Assembly (NCBI GenBank): GCA_977006965.1
Contig: OZ345369.1
Location: 1,364,001 to 1,428,000, forward strand
DNA length: 64,000 bases
Direction of reading: 5' to 3'
Source: Phymatolithon calcareum
Taxonomy: Eukaryota; Rhodophyta; Florideophyceae; Hapalidiales
The notes beneath the pieces are model-generated. The model did no database searches, was not told the DNA's origin, and was given only the letters and a program-made list of their open reading frames with translations. Of the stretch, positions 1-10,479 are shown one piece after another (positions within the stretch are counted from its first letter, which is position 1; each line of letters starts with the position of its first letter). Position numbers and translations under genes: made by a program.

Positions 1-193
1 CTTTTTCTTGAGGCATAGAAAATTTATTTTTTCTGAGCGACCAACAGATTTTCGTTCCTACCGGCGAACGACGCGGTTTTAAGATAGTAAAAGAAGTACT
101 CCCCACCTAGAAAAAAGTTCACCTTTCCGAATCAGGCGCTAAAAATCTGTTCCGCATTCTTTTTACAAACCTTTTTGAGCTTTTACCTCCGCC

Positions 194-246
194 CTCAATT
201 GAGGGTGTTTGTCAATTGAGGGGCACTTTCTCTCAATTGAGGGAAT
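194..246. repeat. Short CAATTGAG repeat block
   Basis: Three copies of the palindromic core CTCAATTGAG or its near match (TCAATTGAGGGG) lie within about 50 bases, immediately outside the left target duplication of the MULE that starts at 253. No function is evident. It may be a pre-existing microsatellite-like insertion site. Confidence 0.6.
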
Positions 247-252
247 AAGATT

Positions 253-334
253 GAGGAAATTCGCTGCATGGACCGAAAAAAGTGGCAAAATTCGCTATAT
301 CGGCACCCCTTGCAATAACTACTACTCGTTATGA
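253..334 (+). repeat. Left terminal inverted repeat of the MULE
   Basis: This is the inward-reading left end. It differs from the reverse complement of 2487-2567 at only a few positions, for example one extra C in the run after CGGCAC. The target duplication GAATAAGATT abuts it at 243-252. Confidence 0.88.
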
Positions 335-1043
335 CACACAGAACACTCCATTGAAATAAACTTATCAAAAAAATAATATTTATTTCATGCGCAACTCTCT
401 TTGCTTCAGCCCCTCGTCGCAAGTAGCATCTCCGTCATCGCAGGCGGTGAGGTCAATTATAATGGACTGAGCCGCTTTGTCGATGTGTTTTCGCTTCGCC
501 TCAACAATATTGCGGATGTTCGGCTTGGCGCATGTCCAGGGGTAGTGCCAATTCCATTGCTCGACATTGCTGTTTGTCGCGCAATTAAACAATTCAATTG
601 CTCACTACGGTTAGCCAGCAATTCGGATTGCAATTTGAATACTTCCCGCAATAGTCAAATTAATTGTTTATTCATGCCTCTTCTCCTAGGTGTACGAAAC
701 TTTCGTCTTCTGCGATAGCCTGTTCAACACGCTGGTTGACAACGCTTGACATAGCTTCCTTCACAGTTTGATCATCCCAATAAGAGCGGTTGATTGACGT
801 GAATGGATATCTCGAGGCTGTTCGCGAAGGAGTTGCATTAGCTGCTGTACAACTTGTTTCGGCTTCGGTTTCGGAATAGGTAGTACCATGATTGGAAGAG
901 CGAAATTTGTTTAGGTGTTATCGACTGGGTCTGGTAGTGTGCTTTGGATAAATGTACGACTTCACTTTTTATATTGACTCTTCTATCTGTCTTTTCAGAA
1001 ACGGCACTCTAGACACCCATACCGTTATACTTGAACGGATGAA

Positions 1044-1129
1044 TGAATTCAACCATCCATGTGATCGTTCTGTTGTAGTGGTCTGCGCAGACCATTACAA
1101 TAGAACGAGCACATGGATGGTTGAATTCA
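1044..1129. repeat. 86-bp near-perfect palindrome inside the hAT-type element
   Basis: Two 43-base arms meet at TGCGCA near 1086 and differ at three positions by direct comparison. It could extrude as a cruciform or fold as an RNA hairpin. It may be a fold-back insertion or an internal part of the surrounding element. Confidence 0.85.
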
Positions 1130-1179
1130 GGAAAGTTGTAACTGTATACAGTACGTAGAATTTTACGTACCTAACACTT

Positions 1180-1249
1180 GGGGAGCACGGCAACATTTTG
1201 GCCCGATAGTTATTTAGTTGATTTGGGCCAAAATGGTGCAGTGCTCCCC
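1180..1249. repeat. 70-bp inverted repeat with GGGGAGCAC ends
   Basis: The left arm reads GGGGAGCAC then, after a few bases, ACATTTTGGCCC; the right arm is its reverse complement with small interruptions. About 20 bases separate the arms. It lies only 50 bp from the palindrome at 1044-1129. A palindrome at 27301 carries a similar GGGGGCACATT core. Confidence 0.7.
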
Positions 1250-2486
1250 CGGTGAACGCTTATACTGGCCCGAGTTATATAATAAAATTAGATGCTACCG
1301 ACAACCAATTACCACGTACTACGCATGATACATTTGAAGTGATCGTTATTTCCTTCAACTCTGCTCTTGCTGAACTATACACTTTCGTACAACCTACCGA
1401 CCAGCAATTCGAATTGCAATTCTTCATCAGAACCCAATTTGGGTCGAATTGCTATGAATTGCAATTAATTGCAATAGCAATGGATTGCGCACGACCCCTG
1501 CGCATGTCTGCGAGAAGTAACCGTTGTTTCCGCACGAGGAGCCGTGACGGGACCTCATTTCGGACGGGAAGTAGGGCCTCTTGCGCTTGCGGCCCAGCTT
1601 AGCGACAAGGTCAAACGGAACCAAATCATCCTGTACTAGCTGGTAACCAGTGACTACAACACGAATGATGATGCCCTCGTGTTGCTTGGCCCACGTTATC
1701 AATAGCCATGAGTCCCACACCAGATCTTGTTTCACGGGTCGAACGCGAATCGATGCTGCGCCAAGCGTCTAGAACAGTACAAAAGTGCAGCGACGACATG
1801 GATACATGGCCGCTGGTGATCTTCAAAGTGGCGGCAAGAGCATGTAGCGCGGTAGTCGTTGTTAACTGCCACAGGGAATGGTGTCACTTGGCTGCTAACA
1901 ACAAAACTCAGCATGTCACTTTCGATGACCTCCGGCTCCACAAGCGCCTTCTCCGCTCAAAGGATTTTTCCTGGTGCTTCTTGTAGCAGCAAGGCGTGAG
2001 GAACTTGCCTTACCAATAGACGTGTTGTGGGCGATTACGAGGTTGACAACGTCGTCAAAGTTTGCTCCAGGGCAGTCACCCATCCTTAGCACGAGCTCCA
2101 TCTTCTCCATGAGTTCAGACGGTTCCGGCGAGAGCATTGTGAGTTAGCTTAGCAGTCGAATGCGACGAGGTGCAGAGTACTTTGCGTAGCGGATTATTAG
2201 TGTAATAATAAGGACACTGATTGAAGATATGGGTAGTCAAGGAGCATGGGCAATTGGTACACTCAGCAGAACCCTGAAGAAGCCCACATGGACCCGTACC
2301 GCAGAGAATGAAGTGGCGCGAGCCATTGACGTGATATTATGCAATTCTGAATAAGATAACTGACAACTCTCGATGCTAGTATAACGCGATTAGAAACGTG
2401 CCGACTATCCTCAAGTTGGGACACATTGTACCTTCTCAATAAATCCTCTTAATTACGTGTAATGATAAGCGGCTGTCTAGCTGAAA

Positions 2487-2567
2487 TCATAACGAGTAGT
2501 AGTTTTTGCAAGGGTGCCGATTTAGCGAATTTTGCCACCTTTTTCGGTCCATGCAGCGAATTTCCTC
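2487..2567 (-). repeat. Right terminal inverted repeat of the MULE
   Basis: Reverse complement of 253-334 with few differences. The 10-bp duplication GAATAAGATT follows directly at 2568-2577. Confidence 0.88.
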
Positions 2568-2601
2568 GAATAAGATTCATTTAATTTTTTGCTCATGAAT
2601 G

Positions 2602-2952
2602 CTACTCGCTATCGAGTACGTCAAGAGCTCCAAGCTCAGGGATGTCTTCAACATGCTTATTGAAGCAGTTGCTAGAAGTAGAAGTGTGGCAAATGAATAT
2701 TGTGTCACTGTCAATGCTCTTGCATGTAGAGCATACGAGAGTCGACGTCTTGAATTTTCCAGCTTTGCAGTTGTTATGCACAACAAATGTGGTCATCATG
2801 ACATCCGCAGTCATCCTTTTCCTTTTCTTGGGATTAAAGTGGCTTCCAACACTGCTCTCGGATGCTAATGTACCGTCCAGGGAGTTTGAATGGAGATATA
2901 TGTTATCGAAGAGCTGGTCGCCCGACACTTCAGAATACTCTCGCTGCGTCAT
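2602..2952 (-). pseudogene. piggyBac-like transposase C-terminal zinc-ribbon fragment
   Basis: A 116-codon minus-strand reading frame ends with a cysteine-rich segment: C-S-T-C, about ten residues, then I-C-H-T, and N-C-F-N-K-H. Many piggyBac transposases end in a ribbon of this kind (paired CxxC units followed by CFxxH), and a KKRKR basic patch precedes it here. No catalytic domain is recognisable upstream at 2953-3700, so this would be a 3' scrap of an element. The call is by pattern only; other cysteine-ribbon proteins would look similar at this length. It abuts the right target duplication of the MULE. Confidence 0.35.
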
Positions 2953-4079
2953 GTGCTGCTCACACTCTGCGTGGGTTCCAGATAATTAGAGCCAGCCAGC
3001 AACCACGAAAATGGCCAGAAGAGTTTGATAACCCCTATGAACTATAGGCTCACTTATTGAGTTTCTGTACATTCAGCACTCAAGTATAAATCCGCACATA
3101 GAACGTCTGACACCAAAGTATGCGGCCACAAGACAGCAAAGAACTGCTAAATCGTTGGCCATTTCGCATTCTCTCTCTGACACAATGCACTTTCTCGTGG
3201 CACCGACAGAATCTTGACAGATGGACCAGCGGTAGTACGCGAACTACAAGTAAACTTTTCCCCTTGGCTGCGCACTGATGGGCATCCACTGGAGGTATTC
3301 CAACAGTGACTGGGTTTAATTGCACTGCTCTCGGTTGAACAGTTTCGACAATTTCTTAAAAGGCCGATTCAAGCACTCAAAACTCGAAAGAAACAAAACA
3401 ATCACATCTGGAGGCTCTGTTTTCCAGACAGAACCAAGCTATTGCATTTTTACTTCTACAAATCCTAATGAATCCCATACTCTTCTTCGGACAATTGATT
3501 TTTTGCCCCCTTTGTCCGTATTTTCTGAATTTGAGACTGTGTTGTACGCAAATGCGCTGTACTTAGAACGTTCATAGCGTAGTAACATATATAAGAACTA
3601 CATTCTAGATTTATTACAGCATACGTACGCTATCGCGTCTATCACAACAGATTTTAGAACCCTATAACAGTGCTGAATAACTGAACGACTAAAAAAGGAT
3701 ATAGTTCACAACAATGTAATCGACATTGTAACTATCGATCTGGTAGCTCTATGGCGACGAGCGAGCACGGCGGCGGAAGTGGAGGGACGTGCAACACTTA
3801 GCAAGAAGTCGGTGTCCAGAGAATAACTAAAATACCAGCGGTATGCCGCTGCCGGCAGAGAGTCTATAGAGACGATGTCAACGCCCTTAAGCAATAGGGA
3901 CTGACGCGAGTACCGTGCCACGTGCCATGCGCGGTTACGACATGCTATCGGATCAGCTGTCAAACGAGTTCGGTGCACTGATCAATGAGCTGCAAAATGT
4001 GGCGCAATGAACACACAATGACGCCTCGCTACCCGGGGTGGTCTTCGAGTTCTGCAATTTAGATGGGATATCTGAGATC
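2953..4079. other. No recognisable gene
   Basis: Only short open frames are present. From about 3710 the plus strand has a loosely open frame with several stops leading toward the retrotransposon tail at 4080; it may be a decayed 5' extension of that element, but no reverse-transcriptase motif is visible. Confidence 0.5.
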
Positions 4080-4205
4080 CTAAGTTTTTCCGCCCGCCCC
4101 TCTGGCGGTGCGTTTTCTTAAGCTACACAAAGGTAGGTAGCAACTGAGGAAGCCTTGCCCATATCTTCGGAAGTCTGTGGGGCTTATTTAAAAATAAACT
4201 TTGCT
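4080..4205 (+). mobile_element. 3' tail of a non-LTR retrotransposon (copy a)
   Basis: It contains the shared block ACACAAAGGTAGGTAGC, GGAAGCCTTGCCCATATCTT and a terminal AAATAAACTT, the same as the end of the longer element at 18.95-20.9 kb. The block is preceded by a short hairpin (CCGCC, loop, GGCGG) near 4092-4110. Only the tail is recognisable, consistent with 5' truncation during target-primed reverse transcription. Confidence 0.75.
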
Positions 4206-4991
4206 AAAAAAAGTCTTATATAAATGATATCTGATTGCACTTGCCTCTATTCGAAATTTTGAAATAAGAATATGCGAACATTAACGACAGGGTAACAGCG
4301 ACAAAAAGTAATTTTAGCATTACTTTAAAACCGGCACTATAGCTCTTCCGGAGGACAAAAGTGGTTTAGGAATAATCACTATTCAACGAGAGTAGTTTGT
4401 ACTCTCGAAAATTTATTGAAAGTGAAGTGACAACGGATAGCACCATTTTAAAAGAAACCTAGTTTTTCAGCAGTTTGTTCCATCACGAGTTCATCCAATA
4501 TAATTAGAACTTTCTCTTCTTTTAACGTAACAATCTTCTGTTCTTCCAATGTCCTATGTTCACCCTTGTAGATCGATCTCCGAGGACTTGCTATAATCAC
4601 TCTCTCTCCCATGCTCCGCAGTACAGACTATAAACTGAAGCTATCTCTTTGGATCTGAACTCCAACAGCTCCAGGCCGCGCGGAATTGAACTTAGAGGAA
4701 CTCTTCCATTACATTGCCATTGGCATAATCGCATTTTTTCATCGTCGTTATAGAAAATCCAGCGTATGAAGCTGTCACGTAATATGCAAATCGCTTGGAA
4801 GGAAAGAATTGGTGCCAATAAGGCTGATATATATTGAATTTCGGCAATACAAGGGCGCACAGCTTGTAATTGCCGTCTCAAGCTCTCCACGTTTACAAGA
4901 CAACGTATCTCCAAAGTTCACGGTTTGTCTTTAACCGTGATCAAATATTGATGATATCTCAAGAGAACGAAAACCCTTCAACGTTTCAATT

Positions 4992-5114
4992 GTTTTTTTA
5001 TTGGAGTTTATTTAAAAGCCTCACAGTCTTACGAATATACGGGCAAGGCTTCCTCAGTTGCTACCTTCCAGTGTGTAGACCGTTGAAACCTACCGCCTTC
5101 CATAGGCGGTGGGG
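4992..5114 (-). mobile_element. 3' tail of the same retrotransposon family (copy b)
   Basis: Read on the minus strand it has the hairpin CCGCC-TATGGAA-GGCGG, then GAGGAAGCCTTGCCCGTATA and AAATAAACTCC. It lies 0.8 kb from copy a in opposite orientation. No coding part is attached. Confidence 0.72.
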
Positions 5115-8100
5115 AAAGTTGCAAGTTCGGAATGGGTAACGTTTCAATTGTGTTAGAACCTTCAATTGCAAAGTTTGTTTCGTATATTTTGTTGATGCAA
5201 CATGGGTCATGCGAAATTACGCTACCCATAATTGATAATTGACAGAGAAAGCTCTAGGCAATCTTATGAATATAGGAATAAGTCGTTACGAGCTAGATTT
5301 GAAAAACAGAGCACAAGAAACCGAAACTTAAAATCTCAACCTTAATGACCAACCCTTCTAAATATCACAAATGTAACCTCTCGGCCACACTAGGAGCAAT
5401 CTGCAACAACCAATCCGACCGAAGTATTGTTTTCTCAGAAGCGATGAATCTAAAGAGGAGAAAACGAAAAGAGACCCATGCTCGATACTATGAATCGAAT
5501 AAGCTCTCCACATTGTGGAATCGGCACATGGATCTGGACTTGATTGGCAAGGTCCTATCTCAGCAGAACAGTTGGAGCCACAAGAGGCTTCATCGAAAAT
5601 ATACCCGTCTCTTCAGATATGGAGGAATTCATTCAGAGCGACTCGGCGGATAAAATAGGTCTCCTCTGTGACGGAGAGGGGCATATTTCGGAAACTAAAT
5701 TATTAAATCTGAAGGATGCTAAGGCGAAGAATTGGCAAACGAAATTGAATTGCTCCCCCAATTTTCCAAACATTATTTCTAAAATACTACCATATCGGCA
5801 ACTCAATCCCAAGATTATCGGGTATGCTGCTCTCGAGTAGAAGAATTGAGGGGAATTCTACTGATTATCCAACCGGTAGTGTTCACGTATGCACTGCATG
5901 TGAACGTTCTCTTTCCAGACATCTCGAGAAGCGACGAAAATTTTGCAGTAGCTAACAGGTTTGAGATTGGATCCCTCCCACATCAATTCAATGATCTCTA
6001 CAAGGTCGGGAAATGATTCACAAGTCGTACTTAGCTTTCCTTTACGCTCACTGTACTCCGCGATGGAAAGCACACGATGATAAAGGACCGTTTATTTGTG
6101 AGGACCATCGACCCTGCTGCTATTGCTCGCAAACTACCACAACTTCTTCCTCTCGATGCGCACAAATTCATGGCTGTCACTACCGAGAGAAGGTAATCAG
6201 GGACCACCTTCAGTTTTATATCACGAACAATGCTGTTTTAAGCAATGCAGGTGTCTCTGGATCGCCTCTAGCGCAAAGGCATTTATTCGTGTGTGACCGT
6301 CAAAGCTGAAAACTCCAACGGACGTACTTCAAGACTTGGCAGTGGTGCATCAAGTGTACGGGATCTTATACATCTCTCAAACTCTCATTCTGATGCCTAT
6401 GAGCTGCAATACAGAGAATCATGCTCCGTTTTTATTGATCAGTCACAAATACAACAGACGGATTTCTGAAACACATGCAGAGCACCGTTGTTGTTCAGAA
6501 AAGGGGGAATTCGTTTCCGACGATGTCAAATAGCCATGGCTTATCTATTTTTGTTCCCTTTCGAATGAGGTAATCCTGTTTCAAGCAGAACGTGCAGTGT
6601 GACTTTCGAGAAATGTTGCCGACACTACCTTCGTCTCGTTAGCAATTGATTTGTGCAGAATACCACATTCTCGCTCGTCTTCTTCCGCCTAATCAAGAGA
6701 CAGGTGAAAAGTAAACTATCGTCCGAGATAAACATAATCCTAAAGCTTTCGTTGATCTTGAAGAGGTAACACAAGAGAAACTTCATGATTCTTTCAAAAA
6801 ACAAAAGATGAAGGGTGAGAACATTCTAGGCAGCTGAGGTATTGCATCCAGCTGGACGGAAAATATAAGACCGACAATTACTCTAGCTGACAGATTGATA
6901 CGCAGTGTGCGCTTCTCCCTGTCACGTATGAGGGGCTCTTCTGGAGAGCGAAAGAGGTATAGAAGAAGAGCGTTTTCCATGGACACGTTCAGCAATCAGA
7001 GGCCACGTTTGTAACGATCGCACCATCTGACGTTGGAACTCTCTTAAAGTCAGTATCGTTCGAGAAACTTTCATTCAAGGAAGATATAGAATTTAATGCA
7101 CAATGTGTACCTTCTCATACAGAACGCGTCCCGTTCTCAACCCTTATTCCCATGCGGCGAATTTGGTGCTGTCGGTAATGCGAGTACCATTCTCGAAATA
7201 TTTACAGCTCAGAACTATCCGAGCTCAGATCAAACATTGTTCACGCCGGTACACATCCGCGCCGAGGAAATCAAGATAGAACGGGGACACGGTCGGCGTG
7301 GCGGAGTTCATGCATCACCGGCTAGCGGGAGCGGCAGCGCTCGGCACAACGGCCGTTATTCCCGATCCGCCCAGCTCCTCGGCCTGGATTCACCAACATG
7401 CCTTGTCCCTTGTGTTTGCGACCAACCTTGTATACCCCGAGTTTCGAAGATCATCTTCCGTCGGGGAGATTCCCGTTCCCGTTTTTTCCGTCAACATGTG
7501 TAGTACTAAGATTTTGTTTTGTTCTCGCGTTTTCTCAATTTCATTGCATTCATGGCAATTGCCGAGCGGAAATTACCGTAGCCTAGATTCCGGCCGACGC
7601 CGCTAATGCAGAGCTGTCCTTCAGCAGCTGGATCTGCGATGGCTAAAATAAAAACTTGAGTGCACCTTCCCATGCGGGAAGGGGGTTACCATTCTGGTGC
7701 CCAATTTGTCGTTGGAGAGACGTGCGCGGACGCGGGCCCGGGCGGGAGTACGAACAAACATTCAAAAATGAGGTCTGTACTTTCGTGAACAGAGTAATAT
7801 CGAACACTCTACCAATGTCCCATCTTAGTCTTGAAAATGTTCTATGTCCCCCCAACTGCAATTCGAAAAGCAGAATCCAGCATTACCTAATATAAATCCT
7901 GTTTCTCACTGATCAATTCCATTGCACTGCAGAGCACCGCCTACGTAGAGATGCTTCGAATGTGTAGCTGCATTTGGAAGCTGCCATTTTATAGGAAAAC
8001 AAATAAGAGCTCTGTACAAGTCAATTTGGGAAGACGACGGCTCATAGAATCGCATACCCAATCTACGAGACCCTTCGTATCTCGAAGGAAACAACTTAAA

Positions 8101-8190
8101 AATACTCTTGTGCTCTCATGGACATCAGATGTTCAGAAAAAACCATTGTACCGTTGGTATTAGTTGAATACGAGCTTGCTCGCTCTAAGT
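5115..8190. other. 3 kb without an assignable gene
   Basis: Plus-strand frames of about 100 codons occur at 5345-5653 and 5544-5840 and overlapping frames at 6013-6309 and 7096-7503; none has a family motif that I recognise. The composition rises in GC around 7260-7480. I see no inverted-repeat boundary or splice pattern that joins them into a gene. Confidence 0.45.
7298..7606 (+). CDS. Unassigned GC-rich open frame
   Basis: A 102-codon frame starting at ATG, with an alanine-, leucine- and proline-containing first half (LAGAAALGTTAVIPDPP) and serine- and arginine-rich end. It stands out from its surroundings by higher GC. I recognise no family. No signal peptide or clear membrane span is visible; the second half is weakly hydrophobic. 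The open frame continues a few codons upstream of the ATG. It could be an exon or a transposon fragment, or could be open by chance. Confidence 0.18.
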   Translation: MAEFMHHRLAGAAALGTTAVIPDPPSSSAWIHQHALSLVFATNLVYPEFRRSSSVGEIPVPVFSVNMCSTKILFCSRVFSISLHSWQLPSGNYRSLDSGRRR

Positions 8191-8202
8191 CAAATATCTC
8201 TG

Positions 8203-9500
8203 TTACCTCAGTATCACAACTACTATCATGTGGCATAATGCTTCAAGCAGATTACCATGAGAGATGCCGGAAGCTCTTGTAATTGTTTTCCCTGAGAATG
8301 TGCTCTCCAGACTGTAATTGACAACGATGGAATACGTCCTATGGAAAGGCAACCGCATAACGAGTGTATTAGCAGTGCGATCGTTCGTCCCCGAGTACAC
8401 AGCTATGATACCATCAAACAACACTCGCACTTCTGCACAAGTGACATTACTGCGCTGCAAGGATTTTGTAAGCTGTCGAAGTCCTTGAAATTGTCGCGCA
8501 ATTGGTCCAATCTCTTATGATCACGTGGAGTGAGTAAAAGGTCTGTAGCTTCCTCGATATCCAGTTCTGCCACGTAATCCTTGATCTCGAAGTAACGGCT
8601 AATCATCTGGGCAGTCGAAGACCACCTAGTCGCGTTTTGACACTTGCCACGTAAATGCGTTAATTTCCTTAATTTTGCGGCAGGGATTGGGTAACGCAAC
8701 TTTTTCATTAGATCATGCACCTTCTCGATTACTGCACTTCAGTCCTTGATAAAATCTTTCACGCAGAGGTTGAAACGGTGACTTGCGCAGCCGAGAAGCG
8801 CGCAGCCCACTTTGTTTGCCAAAGATCTATTGCATGAACAGTTATCCCCAATAAGTGCCACTACATTAGTGAATGACTTCCCAAAAAGACTCAGCACAAA
8901 TTCGAGATACGCGTAGTGGTGATCAGCGTCTTGGCTGATCTCATCGCCAAATGGAGAAAACCCCAGAAGAGACATTGAATATCCGTCACAGTTCGAGTCA
9001 GGGTAGGAAGCATTGCACGCAATGTAGTGAGTGTCACCTGCACTCCAGCCATCGAAAACGACAGCAAATTGAAGAGGTAGTTTGTCTGCGATCTTCGATT
9101 CTACGAGTACCGTAAGCTTCTCCATGTACTTAGAAAGTGAAGGGCGTGCTATCGGTTCGTAACGCACATGTTTTCGATACACAGGGTTAGTAGCAATCGA
9201 AAATGGCAATAAAGTATTCACCGCAAGATTTATCCAGCCGTGGTCTTGGACTGCTTTCTTACTGTGAAACAGATTACCCGGTGTCGAAGCGATCTCGCTC
9301 GTGAACGATAGATCATTCGCTTCTGTAGATAGCTTTTCCAGGTCATGGGGATGTTTGTTTCGCAAATGGGAGGTTAGATTACTGTACCCATTTCCTTTTT
9401 GTCTCCGAACCAGTCCACATTGGCACTTCCACTGGTCTTCAGTTCCCTCCACTTTCGTGTAAAACGTATCCCACACGATACGACCCCAAGGGCGCTGCAT
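8203..9500 (-). pseudogene. hAT-family transposase with BED zinc finger, one stop and one frameshift
   Basis: The frame starts at an ATG at 9500. Residues about 5-50 form a BED finger (WKCQC, then GYSNLTSHLRNKH), the DNA-binding domain of many hAT transposases. The middle has FDGW followed by THYIACNASY, then LIGDN and a GCASHRFNLCVK block, matching the conserved RNase H-fold core of this superfamily with its catalytic aspartates. An in-frame TGA lies at 8741-8739, after which the same frame continues with TRWSST and a helical segment to about 8460. A frameshift there leads to a further frame (EVRVLFDGI) to 8203. The C-terminal dimerisation domain is not seen. Only one stop and one shift in nearly 1.3 kb suggests a relatively young copy. 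No terminal repeats were identified. Confidence 0.8.
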
Positions 9501-9603
9501 TGTGAATCGCAGTGTGCAAGAACTGAGTCTGTGCCTACAGATTATTCCTACTTAGCTTCATTTTGTATCCCTCAAATCAGTGCTCTTTGCAATCATCCGT
9601 TTT

Positions 9604-9668
9604 TGCTGTGATCCCTTTCTGCTGTGACCCCTTGATCATTGCAGTGATCCCTTCTCCCTGTGATCCAA
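9604..9668. repeat. Cluster of TGTGATCCC-like repeats upstream of the hAT transposase
   Basis: Four spaced copies read CTGTGATCCC, CTGTGACCCC, CAGTGATCCC and CTGTGATCCA. They lie about 100-170 bp upstream of the transposase start, where hAT elements often carry subterminal transposase-binding repeats. That role is inferred from position only. Confidence 0.45.
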
Positions 9669-10291
9669 CATAGCTCTGCAATGCTCGTTTCAGCCAGTAT
9701 CCTCGAAATATATTCGCTGGCTTTGTCTTACCAGAAATAAATTATTCTCTTCTTCTCAACGCGTGAAAAAAATATATTCGTCACAGTAGCCATGAAAATA
9801 AATACTCACGCAATAAACTCAATAATATTGGAATAGTATTTATTTTAATACATGTATAATTAGCACCTTCAATGAGGCACTGTTTGCAATTTTGCACTAC
9901 AATTATTTTATTCGACTTTTCGTCTCGTCGGCAACAACAGATACTCTGCACTACTGCTTAAAGTACGTAACAAAGATTCAAAAAGCTTTCGATTCCGTGG
10001 AAGGGATATTAATGGCTTTCTATGAACGACGATTGGGAGTGGAGAAGGACCAAATTGACAAGAATCTCTCCTTTCTCCCATAGTGTCTGAGCGTGAGCGA
10101 GTGAACTCTGTGTGTAGACACGCAATGCTGCTTGAGCGTAAGGAGGGACACTTACACTCTCAGGGATGACATACGGACGAATTGCGATTATTAGAGTAGA
10201 GTCAGATTGTGCTCCCCCTCTTTTTACTGGGTGTGCATTTTTCGCCCCTGTTCTATTTAAGGGGCGATCCTAACCGCACGTTAGACTGGAG

Positions 10292-10372
10292 CATCTCATT
10301 ATCTGATCGGAGAGAGATCACCCTTTTTCATGATAAACCCAGCCTTATCTTGACACCCCCAGTGATTACATG
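10292..10372 (+). repeat. Dispersed repeat R1, copy 1
   Basis: It shares GAGCATCTCAT, a GAGAGAGATCACCC block, GATAAACCCA and AGTGATTA with 23702-23778 in the same order and orientation. It has no coding content and its family is unknown. Confidence 0.65.
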
Positions 10373-10479
10373 TGGCAATATGACTATGCTAAATAGACAC
10401 CCCTAGCCGAACCTATTACTCACCCCTAGCCAGACATACTACTCTTCCGTTTCTCAGAGCACTCTACTTAGCTCCTCGT

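Larger units (their letters stand above)
537..1500. mobile_element. Nested hAT-type non-autonomous element with 8-bp target duplication
   Basis: The element begins CAGGGGTAGTGC and ends, in reverse complement, CAGGGGTCGTGC; both ends continue into matching CCATTGC blocks. It is flanked by the 8-bp duplication CGCATGTC at 529-536 and 1501-1508. An 8-bp duplication with inverted repeats beginning CAGGG is the hAT pattern. Comparison with the MULE copy at 10.48-11.1 kb, which lacks this segment, confirms it as an insertion: MULE-related sequence runs up to about 536 and resumes at about 1502. The interior has no transposase. It holds several AATTGCAATT-type subterminal motifs and two long hairpins (1044-1129 and 1180-1249). 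Confidence 0.85.
400..2137 (-). pseudogene. MULE transposase C-terminal remnant with SWIM zinc finger (split by the hAT insertion)
   Basis: On the minus strand the segment 1941-1732 encodes a SWIM-type zinc finger: C-S-C, then R-H-F, then C-I-H-V-V-A-A followed by L-L-Y, the usual CxC...CxH arrangement at the C-terminal side of MULE transposases, where it is thought to help DNA binding. The upstream 2137-1916 part has no domain I can name. The C-terminal end (about 592-400, minus) has a basic stretch EAKRKHIDKAAQ that is also present in the second MULE at 10.48-10.60 kb. Reading frames are broken, the 964-bp hAT insertion separates the SWIM region from the C-terminus, and the catalytic DDE core is missing. 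Non-functional; identification rests on the SWIM motif, the inverted repeats and collinearity with the second copy. Confidence 0.65.
253..2567. mobile_element. MULE (Mutator-like) DNA transposon with terminal inverted repeats and 10-bp target duplication
   Basis: The two ends are inverted repeats of about 82 bp (253-334 and 2487-2567) that match over almost their whole length, both starting GAGGAAATTCGCTGCATGGA when read inward. The element is flanked on both sides by GAATAAGATT (243-252 and 2568-2577). A target duplication of 9-10 bp with long inverted repeats is characteristic of the Mutator superfamily, and the interior carries a SWIM zinc finger on the minus strand, as MULE transposases do. 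The transposase is incomplete: no catalytic core is recognisable, so this copy looks non-autonomous. A separate hAT-type element sits inside it at 537-1500. Without that insertion the MULE would be about 1.34 kb and is collinear with the second MULE at 10.5-11.1 kb. Confidence 0.88.
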
